DNA of 64,000 nucleotides from Chitinophaga sp. (GTDB lineage: Bacteria > Bacteroidota > Bacteroidia > Chitinophagales > Chitinophagaceae), in NCBI RefSeq assembly GCF_019236475.1, contig NZ_JAFAIX010000012.1, positions 806,001 through 870,000 on the forward strand, read 5' to 3'. The position numbers were made by a program, and so were the translations under genes. The notes under the pieces were generated by a model. It ran no database searches. It worked only from the letters and a program-made list of their open reading frames with translations, and was not told where the DNA came from. Below, piece after piece: positions 57,118-64,000 of the stretch; position 1 is the first letter of the stretch, and the number at the start of each line of letters is the position of its first letter.

Positions 57118-59163
57118 TTACCAGATACGTACGCGGAGACTATCAGGTCTGTACATACGGTCGCCTGGCTTCAGTCCATACACATCATAGAATGCATCTA
57201 AATCGCTGAAAGGTCCGTTTACGCGGAATTTAGCCGGAGAATGCACGTCTACCAATACTCTTCTGGCAAGGTCCTCTTTTTTAGTATGACTCAGCCAACC
57301 CAGGGAATAACCAAGGAAATAGCGCTCAGATGGTGTTAAACCAGCGATTTTCTCGTTCTTTTTGAACTGTTCGGATTTCTGGAAGGCATCCCATCCCAGG
57401 AGAATACCGCCCAAATCAGCAATATTTTCACCCAGTGTGGCCTTTCCGTTGATGTGCAGGCTGTCTACCACCACATAACCATCAAACTGCTGCACCATTA
57501 CGGCAGCACGCTTATTGAATTTTTCTTCGTCTTCTTTTGTCCACCAGCTTTTCAAGTTACCTTCTGCATCAAACTGACGACCTTCATCATCGAATCCATG
57601 CGTGATTTCATGACCAATAGTGGAAGCGCCAGCATAACCATATACCAAAGCATCATCCAACTCTTCATCACGTTTACCCGGCACCGTGAAGATGCCCGCA
57701 GGCAAAACGATTTCATTATTGCTTGGGTTATAGTACGCATTGTAAGTCTGTGGTGTCATATCCCACTCGGTACGATCTACTGGTTTGCCCAACTTGTTGA
57801 TTTCGTGATTATGCCACCAGATTTGTGCTTGGAGACTGTTATCAAAGTAGCTCTGTGCTTTGATATCCATTGCGGAGAAATCCTTCCATTTATCTGGATA
57901 ACCTACTTTCTTAGTGATTTTAGACAGCTTGTAGAGGGCTTTCTCTTTGGTGCTGTCGCTCATCCAGGCGAGGTGCTGAATACGTACTTTCAGGGCGCCA
58001 CGAATATCTTCTACGAGATTTTCATATCTCTTTTTAGCATTGGCATTGAAATATTCTTTTACGAATAACTGGCCTAAAGCCTCTCCCATAGCGGATTCCT
58101 CAGCATCCAATACGCGTTTCCAACGTACTTGTTGCTTTTCCTGACCACGCATCAGCTTACCGTAAAAGGCAAAGTCTGCACTGCTGATGGTATCGCTGAG
58201 ATAGGCTGCTGCACTATTAATCACTTGCCATTTGAGGTAATTTTTCCAAGTCTCCAATTTCTCAGATTTCAACGCATTGCTAAGGGCAGTATAGAATTCA
58301 GGCTGACCTACGATAATGGTATCCGCGAATTTGGCGATACCCTGGTGCTGCAAATAAATGGCCCAGTCGATGTTTGGCGCCATCTGCGTCAGTTTGCTAA
58401 CTGCCATCTTGTTATAGTTGGCGTTAGGATCGCGAAGGGCTTCTAGTTTACGGCTGTTTTTAGCCAAGATGGTTTCCAAATTCAGGATGTCTGTGGCTGC
58501 TGCATCGGCTGCGGCGGTAGACATTCCTGTAAATTGCAGCATTTTGGAGATATGCCCAGGATAGGCAGCGCGTACTTTAGCAGTACGGTCGTCTGTGTTG
58601 AAATAATAATCCCTGTTGGGCAGTCCCAGACCTCCTTGCCAGAAGGTAACAGCCATTACCTCACTGTTTTTGGCATCTTGTGCTACACCAATGCCACAAA
58701 GTACATTCGCGAAATTGGACAACTGTGCACTCACTTGTGCCAATTGTTGCAGATTGGTGATGGCGTCAATCGCTTTCAGTTGACCTTCAATTGGTTTGAT
58801 ACCGTCGGCATTCAATTTGGCGGAGTCCATACCAGATTGCCAAAAGGCCGCAATCTTCTTTGAAATAGGGTCCTGCGGGTTAGCCACTGCTTTCTCATTA
58901 ATGGTGCGCAGACGGTTATATAATTCTTCTTTTACGAGATTACCGATTCCCCAAGAGCTATATTCCGGTGGAATTGGATTCCCTTTGATCCAGCCACCAT
59001 TGGCATAGTCAAAGAAATCATGTCGGGGGTCAACAGTAGTATCCCTGTGGGCTGCAAGCGGGTCTTCGGAGGAGGATTTTTCGGCCGAAGTAAGGCCCTG
59101 ATTACATGCCATAAAAAAAGCCAGCGCGGAAATTCCCATTCCGGCTAAGACATATCTTTTCAT
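57118..59163 (-). CDS. M13 family metallopeptidase lipoprotein
   Basis: 681 aa from ATG 59161-59163; an ATG 33 bp upstream adds only MYLQYQTIFLL. Lipoprotein signal MKRYVLAGMGISALAFFMAC. M13/neprilysin features: DFFDYANGGWIKGNPIPPEY, VLPAGIFTVP, zinc motif GHEITHGFDDEG (HExTH, near 518), ENIADLGG (third ligand Glu), and C-terminal PFSDLDAFYDVYGLKPGD. Zinc endopeptidase anchored to a membrane, degrading small peptides. Divergent from the heparan-acetyltransferase-like gene. Confidence 0.95.
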   Translation of the reverse strand: MKRYVLAGMGISALAFFMACNQGLTSAEKSSSEDPLAAHRDTTVDPRHDFFDYANGGWIKGNPIPPEYSSWGIGNLVKEELYNRLRTINEKAVANPQDPISKKIAAFWQSGMDSAKLNADGIKPIEGQLKAIDAITNLQQLAQVSAQLSNFANVLCGIGVAQDAKNSEVMAVTFWQGGLGLPNRDYYFNTDDRTAKVRAAYPGHISKMLQFTGMSTAAADAAATDILNLETILAKNSRKLEALRDPNANYNKMAVSKLTQMAPNIDWAIYLQHQGIAKFADTIIVGQPEFYTALSNALKSEKLETWKNYLKWQVINSAAAYLSDTISSADFAFYGKLMRGQEKQQVRWKRVLDAEESAMGEALGQLFVKEYFNANAKKRYENLVEDIRGALKVRIQHLAWMSDSTKEKALYKLSKITKKVGYPDKWKDFSAMDIKAQSYFDNSLQAQIWWHNHEINKLGKPVDRTEWDMTPQTYNAYYNPSNNEIVLPAGIFTVPGKRDEELDDALVYGYAGASTIGHEITHGFDDEGRQFDAEGNLKSWWTKEDEEKFNKRAAVMVQQFDGYVVVDSLHINGKATLGENIADLGGILLGWDAFQKSEQFKKNEKIAGLTPSERYFLGYSLGWLSHTKKEDLARRVLVDVHSPAKFRVNGPFSDLDAFYDVYGLKPGDRMYRPDSLRVRIW

Positions 59164-59280
59164 AAGCAGAAAAATAGTTTGATATTGAAGGTACAACTTT
59201 TGACCATTGGCCTTTATCCGCTCATGGAGAATTGTTTACTTTGGTCACATGAAATTGTATTTTGTAGAAGCAATTCCATT

Positions 59281-60468
59281 ATGATAAACAACTTAAAACA
59301 AGGGCGCATCTTATCCATCGACGCCTTTCGGGGTATCACTATCCTCGTCATGATCTTCGTCAATAATGTGGCTGGCGTCAGCGGAATCCCGCACTGGATG
59401 GAGCATGCCCATGCAGATGAAGATGCTATGACCTTCGTGGATGTAGTATTCCCCGCTTTCCTTTTCATTGTAGGTATGTCTATCCCCTTTGCGATCAATA
59501 GCCGATTAGCAAAGGGCGATTCCTTCTGGCAACTGCAATGGCATATCATCTGGCGTACACTAGGCCTATTGGTATTGGGCCTTTTCATGGTGAATACTAG
59601 CCGACTCAATCCAGCCGCTACCGGCATGCCGATGGCACTCTGGTCCCTCCTTTTTTATATAGCAGTTATCCTTACTTGGAATGTTTATCGCTTCAAACAA
59701 GCCTGGATTGCCTGGTGCTTCAAGGGTTTAGGTATAGCACTGCTATTATACCTCGGATGGATTTACAGGGGAGGAAAAGCTGGAGATCACTATTTAGAGC
59801 CGCAGTGGTGGGGTATCCTGGGCCTTATCGGGTGGGCGTATCTCTATGCCTGCATCATCTATCAACTGGTGAAAGGTGTTTCCGGAGGAATTTTCTTGAT
59901 GATTGCGGTATGTATTGCCTATTATGCCATTTCTCAACAAGCGTTTATACGTGACAGTGAATACGACTGGATCGGCGGTCAGGCAGGTAATGCTATCCAT
60001 ACGGCGATTGTGCTCTGTGGATTATTATTGTCGCTGTTTTATTTTGATGAAGACCTCGATCTGAGAGGAAGTAAACTGATATCCAGGGTGAGCGGATTTT
60101 TTATTATTCTGTCGATAACAAGCGCTTGCCTCCGCCCACAGTACAAGATTTCAAAAATCAATGCAACGCCCAGTTGGGCCCTTAATAGTGCCGCTATCTG
60201 TGTGGTGGTGTTCTCTATACTCTATTACATCATCGATGTAAAACAAATTAACAAATGGACAACATTTTTCAGACCAGCAGGGTCTAATCCTTTACTGACC
60301 TATATTCTACCCAATATCGTCTATTTCTTGCTGATATACTTAGGTATCCAATTGCCTGCAATGCTCGATCAAGGTGTAACAGGAATACTATGGAGTGCTT
60401 GCTATGCAATATTGATGTTGTTCCTCGTGAAGGGCCTCAATAAACTACATATACGCCTGCAATTATAA
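59281..60468 (+). CDS. Heparan-alpha-glucosaminide acetyltransferase-like membrane protein
   Basis: 395 aa from ATG 59281; the earlier in-frame start at 59179 would run through the divergent promoter region. RILSIDAFRGITILVMIFVNN then FVDVVFPAFLFIVGMSIPFA is the family signature; ten or more membrane helices, with GSNPLLTYILPNI near the C terminus. The Bacteroidota members (often called DUF5009 or NagX-like) probably acetylate amino sugars across the inner membrane; substrate not shown. Followed by a hairpin terminator. Confidence 0.88.
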   Translation: MINNLKQGRILSIDAFRGITILVMIFVNNVAGVSGIPHWMEHAHADEDAMTFVDVVFPAFLFIVGMSIPFAINSRLAKGDSFWQLQWHIIWRTLGLLVLGLFMVNTSRLNPAATGMPMALWSLLFYIAVILTWNVYRFKQAWIAWCFKGLGIALLLYLGWIYRGGKAGDHYLEPQWWGILGLIGWAYLYACIIYQLVKGVSGGIFLMIAVCIAYYAISQQAFIRDSEYDWIGGQAGNAIHTAIVLCGLLLSLFYFDEDLDLRGSKLISRVSGFFIILSITSACLRPQYKISKINATPSWALNSAAICVVVFSILYYIIDVKQINKWTTFFRPAGSNPLLTYILPNIVYFLLIYLGIQLPAMLDQGVTGILWSACYAILMLFLVKGLNKLHIRLQL

Positions 60469-60490
60469 CCGGTTAAAAACAAAATTTTTG

Positions 60491-60526
60491 GAAGGCTTTA
60501 CCTATCAAAGGGTAAAGCCTTCATTC
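60491..60526 (+). terminator. Hairpin terminator
   Basis: GAAGGCTTTACC and GGTAAAGCCTTC pair perfectly around an 8-nt loop; modest T content follows. Confidence 0.75.
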
Positions 60527-60649
60527 GTTTGTGACCCTATTAAAAAATTTTTTGTAACAAGATCCCTGTTTCATTCGTTTACGTATGTAATAAGGACAGA
60601 ATGCAGTAACCGAAGTATTAATACAATTGATTATCCCAAACTAACTCCC

Positions 60650-60889
60650 ATGAAAAAAATCGCAATTATATTCACAACTGTAGGCGCATTTTTGGCTATC
60701 TTAGCGCAGTATGCCGATTCCAATGACTGGGCATGGTCATCACTATTTCACACACTTGGCTTCATCGGATACATTTTTATCATCAGCGGACTGGCTTATC
60801 TGTCCATGTGGTATATCCATGAACTTTCAAGAGATGAGAAGAACAGGATCAGGCATTATTACCACCAGCAAAAACAGAAGGAAGCCTAA
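60650..60889 (+). CDS. Small membrane protein, unknown
   Basis: 79 aa from ATG 60650; a longer in-frame version from 60488 crosses the terminator and is rejected. Two hydrophobic helices (KIAIIFTTVGAFLAILAQYA, LFHTLGFIGYIFIISGLAYLS) and a charged tail HELSRDEKNRIRHYY. No family recognised. Confidence 0.7.
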   Translation: MKKIAIIFTTVGAFLAILAQYADSNDWAWSSLFHTLGFIGYIFIISGLAYLSMWYIHELSRDEKNRIRHYYHQQKQKEA

Positions 60890-60910
60890 TTCGCACAGCG
60901 ATAACCCAAT

Positions 60911-61165
60911 ATGCATACAGCAAATTTTACATTAAAGTTCGAATATAAAGGACACCCACATATACTGGAAGTACGTACCTCCGAACTCCCTTTTAAAACG
61001 GTTTATAAAGTAGATATAGAAGAACAGGAAATCACCTTCGAACCCGATGAAGAAGGTTATGTACGCGCTGTATCCAGCAAACCTTTACACGACTCCCCCA
61101 AACAGGTAGACGTGAACCTACTGCATAAAGTAGCAGAGCTGATTATCTCACATGTGAATAAGTAA
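60911..61165 (+). CDS. Small soluble protein, unknown
   Basis: 84 aa, acidic. Beta-rich start (TANFTLKFEYKGHPHILEV), EQEITFEPDEEGYVRAVS, and a C-terminal helix LLHKVAELIISHV. No family recognised. 21 bp after the preceding gene and 1 bp from the convergent antiporter stop. Confidence 0.7.
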   Translation: MHTANFTLKFEYKGHPHILEVRTSELPFKTVYKVDIEEQEITFEPDEEGYVRAVSSKPLHDSPKQVDVNLLHKVAELIISHVNK

Positions 61166-61166
61166 T

Positions 61167-63062
61167 TTATTTCTTGACAGGAGTGTCGGGTTCTCCCTTA
61201 GCTTCATCACGGATACCGCTAGAATCCCAGCCCTCGCCCTCATCCAGCCAGGTTTTGATCTTATCGGAAGCAATCAGTTTTTCCATTTCTTCAATACGCT
61301 CTTTCAGCGCGCTGATAAACTCTTTCTTATCATCGCGGGTAGCAGAAAGGCTTTTAAGACTTTTCTCATCCTGACGAAGAAACGTTCTGGCCGCACGATG
61401 ACTATGATAAGCACGAACTCCCAGCATCTCCAGGGCATCCGCACCCAGTCGCAGAGAGGTATCCACCGTTTCCCTGTAGATATGCAGTACGCCCAGATCC
61501 ATCAACTCAAACGCGTCTTCATTATCCTTGGCACGTACCAACATCTGTAGATTGGGAAAATATTTTTTTACTATTCTTACTACCGATGTGGTCTTCTCAT
61601 AATCATCCATGGCAATAATCAGCACCTTCGCGGTGGCCGCTCCGGCCGCTACCAATAGGTCATAGCGAGAAGCATCACCGTAATATACCTTGATACCTAG
61701 GTTGTGCAATGCGTCCACTCGGTCTGAGTCCATATCCAGGATGGTGGCCTTGATGCCATTTGCGCGCAGAAAACGACCAGTAATGCTACCAAAACGACCA
61801 AAACCAGCAATGATAACCGGATTATGTTGGTCTTCTATATCATCGGCATTGCGTGTAGACTTCTCCGTTATAGTGAACCTAGGTTGAACCAGTTTTTCAT
61901 ACAGCAGCATGAGCAAAGGTGTCATGGCCATACTGATGGCTACCACTGCGGTGAGCATACCAGTGGTATGTTTGTCGAGAATATTGGATTGGGCAGAAAA
62001 GGATAATAATACAAATGCAAATTCTCCAATATCACAGAGTGCGAAAGAAAACAACAAATTCTGATCTGTACTTAACTTGAACACCTTACCTAATCCTAGT
62101 AGAATGAGGGCTTTGATCGCCATCAATCCTAATACCAGCCCGAATATGGTCCAGGGCTGTTCCATAATCAGTGCAAAGTCGATGGAGGCGCCAACTGCAA
62201 TGAAGAAAAGCCCCAGCAGTAAACCTTTGAACGGTTCAATATCGCTTTCCAGTTCATGACGATATTCACTATTCGCCAATACTACCCCGCCCAGAAACGC
62301 GCCAAGAGCGGAACTGAGACCTACCAGGTTCATCAGTACAGCAATGGCTACTACCATCAACAAAGCAGTGGCGGTGAATAATTCCCGGACACGCGTGCGA
62401 GCAATGATATGCATGATGGGCCTTACCAAATATCGTCCAGCAACGATGATGGCTATCACTGCTCCCAGTACTACGAGCGTTTGTCCCCAAGCTGGCAGGT
62501 TATCTCGCAACGAATGCCCAGTATTATCCGTAGCGACGGCATTTGCCGCCAACAACGGAAAGATGGCCAACATAGGGATAACCGCAATATCCTGGAAAAG
62601 CAATACGGCAAAGGAGCTTTGTCCGGCTGCCGTGGGCATCCACCCCTTTTCGTTGAGCGTTTGTAGCACTATTGCGGTGGAGGATAACGACATAATCATA
62701 CCTATGGCGAAAGCAGCGCTTAGTGGTACTTTCAATAGCAATGCGGCACCAGCAATAGCGGCGGTACTCAACACTACCTGTAAGCCTCCAAGCCCGAGTA
62801 TGGCGGATCGGAGGCGCCACAGCAAGGCGGGCTCCAGCTCCATCCCAATCAGGAATAACATCATTACCACCCCAAATTCCGCGAAGTGCATGATGTCTTC
62901 CCCTTCTTTTCCTATAAAACCAGCTACTGAAGGCCCAATGATAACACCGGCGAGCAGATAGCCCAGCACTGCGCCCAATCCCATTTTCTTTGCCAATGGT
63001 ACAAATAGAATGGCCGATGCCAAGTATACCATCGCCTGAAAAAGTAACGAATGCTGATCCAT
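61167..63062 (-). CDS. KefB/KefC-like monovalent cation:proton antiporter (CPA2)
   Basis: 631 aa. About 12 membrane helices (1-385: GYLLAGVIIGPSVAGFIG, LFQDIAVIPMLAIF), then a TrkA-N domain (~415-540) with nucleotide-binding IIAGFGRFGSITGRFL and DMDSDRVDAL, and a charged C-terminal tail with a coiled coil. In Kef systems it exports K+ when gated by glutathione adducts; glutathione may not be the ligand here. The flavodoxin-like oxidoreductase 1 bp upstream matches the KefF/KefG ancillary subunit. Confidence 0.95.
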   Translation of the reverse strand: MDQHSLLFQAMVYLASAILFVPLAKKMGLGAVLGYLLAGVIIGPSVAGFIGKEGEDIMHFAEFGVVMMLFLIGMELEPALLWRLRSAILGLGGLQVVLSTAAIAGAALLLKVPLSAAFAIGMIMSLSSTAIVLQTLNEKGWMPTAAGQSSFAVLLFQDIAVIPMLAIFPLLAANAVATDNTGHSLRDNLPAWGQTLVVLGAVIAIIVAGRYLVRPIMHIIARTRVRELFTATALLMVVAIAVLMNLVGLSSALGAFLGGVVLANSEYRHELESDIEPFKGLLLGLFFIAVGASIDFALIMEQPWTIFGLVLGLMAIKALILLGLGKVFKLSTDQNLLFSFALCDIGEFAFVLLSFSAQSNILDKHTTGMLTAVVAISMAMTPLLMLLYEKLVQPRFTITEKSTRNADDIEDQHNPVIIAGFGRFGSITGRFLRANGIKATILDMDSDRVDALHNLGIKVYYGDASRYDLLVAAGAATAKVLIIAMDDYEKTTSVVRIVKKYFPNLQMLVRAKDNEDAFELMDLGVLHIYRETVDTSLRLGADALEMLGVRAYHSHRAARTFLRQDEKSLKSLSATRDDKKEFISALKERIEEMEKLIASDKIKTWLDEGEGWDSSGIRDEAKGEPDTPVKK

Positions 63063-63063
63063 A

Positions 63064-63669
63064 TTATGCGTTTTGAATAGGTTCCTGTATAAGTTCGTTG
63101 AGATCCTGAATACTGTTGAGGGTATTCACATCAAAATCCGGCGATTTTAATTTTTCTAATACCGACTTCAATCGCTGTACTTCCGCCAGGATATCGGATT
63201 TATCCATACGATGTACGCCGTAAATGACATATGGAGAAACATAATGCATATTACAGAGTATCGCCGTTTGCGTGAATGGGAGTAAAAACTGCTGCAAGGG
63301 GTATCCGTGTCTCCCGCCTTTCCTATACTCTAACTCCCGACTACCAGCAGAAATAATATTGGACATATATTTCCCTTTTAACGCATTACCGGTATGTCCG
63401 TATGCCCACCCATGTTCCAGTACCAGGTCCTGCCACTGGCGAACAATGGCTGGGGCGTTGTACCAATACATCGGATGCTGCATCAGGATGATATCATGCT
63501 TGGAAAGTAATTCTTGCTCACGCGCTACATTCACGTCCAGATCTGGATAACGTTCATACAGATCGTTGAAAGTGATGCCAGGCATGCTTTTAATCATGGG
63601 AACCAGATGGGCATGCATCCTGGATTTCTCCAGGGCTGGGTGTGCAAAATTGATGAGTACACGGGCCAT
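63064..63669 (-). CDS. NAD(P)H oxidoreductase, KefF/KefG-like
   Basis: 201 aa. Flavodoxin-like fold: VLINFAHPALEKSRMHAHL at the start (FMN-binding loop), HDIILMQHPMYWYNAPAIVRQWQDLVLEHGWAYG, AGSRELEYRKGGRHGY. These are typical of the KefF/KefG/MdaB group, FMN quinone reductases that activate Kef efflux. One bp upstream of the antiporter gene and 20 bp downstream of the ClC-channel gene, so the three form an operon. Confidence 0.93.
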   Translation of the reverse strand: MARVLINFAHPALEKSRMHAHLVPMIKSMPGITFNDLYERYPDLDVNVAREQELLSKHDIILMQHPMYWYNAPAIVRQWQDLVLEHGWAYGHTGNALKGKYMSNIISAGSRELEYRKGGRHGYPLQQFLLPFTQTAILCNMHYVSPYVIYGVHRMDKSDILAEVQRLKSVLEKLKSPDFDVNTLNSIQDLNELIQEPIQNA

Positions 63670-63689
63670 ACGAGGCGAAAATTTTGAAT

Positions 63690-64000
63690 TTATATCTCAG
63701 AATATTCTTGCAACAATTTACGGTATTGGTTGAGTATTCTGGATTTGGAGATCATCCCCAACAGTTTTTTATCCTTTACTACTGGCAGGTGCCAAGCATT
63801 CACAGCATCAAATTTCTTAATCACCACTTCAATATTATCATCGATGTCTACCACGACAGGCGGCGCTTTCATGAGTTGCCGCACATTCATGGTATCATAC
63901 AGATCAGGATTAAACATGATAGGTCTGATATTATCCAATGCAATGAGTCCTTCAAAATTCCCTTTGTCATTGACTACCGCGATATTGCTACTGTCGCCCA
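63690..64000 (-). CDS. C-terminal CBS-domain end of a ClC chloride channel, 5' end outside window
   Basis: The last 103 codons are visible; the frame continues beyond 64000. Two CBS motifs: SNIAVVNDKGNFEGLIALDN and VRQLMKAPPVVVDIDD with AWHLPVVKDKKLLGMISKSR. Ends SRILNQYRKLLQEYSEI. The DNIRPIMFN linker fits the tail of Bacteroidota ClC (EriC-like) channels. Other CBS proteins are possible, since the membrane part is not in the window. Confidence 0.75.
   Translation of the reverse strand, partial: GDSSNIAVVNDKGNFEGLIALDNIRPIMFNPDLYDTMNVRQLMKAPPVVVDIDDNIEVVIKKFDAVNAWHLPVVKDKKLLGMISKSRILNQYRKLLQEYSEI

Noticed and set aside
1..64000. CRISPR array, insertion sequence, rRNA operon, riboswitch
   Set aside because: No spaced direct-repeat array, no transposase-like protein, no rRNA sequence and no clear riboswitch structure were seen.

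Overview
The window looks like the chromosome of a Bacteroidota bacterium, most likely a Chitinophagaceae member close to Chitinophaga. Evidence: promoters of the TTTG-N18/19-TAnnTTTG type (clear at both tRNA-Asn genes and the rhomboid gene), weak Shine-Dalgarno signals, many lipoprotein and outer-membrane beta-barrel genes, a GH92 mannosidase, M28/S9/M13 peptidases and a class I terpene synthase. Species assignment is inference. No database search was possible, so all family calls rest on motifs read directly.

Layout. 1-3.7 kb: a leftward NAD-related block (truncated NadM-like/Nudix enzyme, NrtR-like Nudix regulator, small lipoprotein, NTF2-like protein), then an M28 peptidase. 3.9-10.3 kb: gcvT, an SRPBCC protein, comB and a large SWIM/SNF2 helicase. 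10.5-19.5 kb: a kdp potassium-uptake operon (small membrane protein, kdpF, A, B, C, outer-membrane porin, stand-alone KdpD sensor domain, separate HAMP histidine kinase) behind a sigma-54-like promoter. 19.5-35.6 kb: hybrid histidine kinase, beta-barrel protein, enoyl-CoA hydratase/isomerase, S9 peptidase, CBM9-like protein, putative glycosidase, GH92 mannosidase, GT87 mannosyltransferase-like protein, aspartic protease-PDZ protein and an ABC exporter.

35.8-53.7 kb is the accessory region. After tRNA-Gly comes a HipBST-type toxin-antitoxin operon whose kinase has Asn in place of the catalytic Asp. Next is an AT-rich integrated element of about 8.8 kb (38218-47054), inserted at the 3' end of a tRNA-Asn gene and bounded by a 10-bp repeat. 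It carries an ABC-three-component-type defence operon (Mrr-like nuclease, middle component, zinc-hook ATPase), a strongly structured GC-rich segment, a set of tiny genes, a catalytic-domain-only recombinase paralogue and a large serine recombinase whose reading frame ends inside the tRNA. The original tRNA terminator is now stranded at the far end of the element, and the element supplies a replacement. After ordinary genes (glycosyltransferase, rhomboid protease, terpene synthase) an HNH nuclease/ATPase pair resembling Septu sits beside a second, identical tRNA-Asn.

53.8-64 kb returns to core genes: GT39 glycosyltransferase, Rieske protein, hflX, M13 peptidase lipoprotein, a heparan-acetyltransferase-like membrane protein, small proteins, and a leftward ion-homeostasis operon (ClC channel end, KefF-like oxidoreductase, KefB/C-like antiporter).
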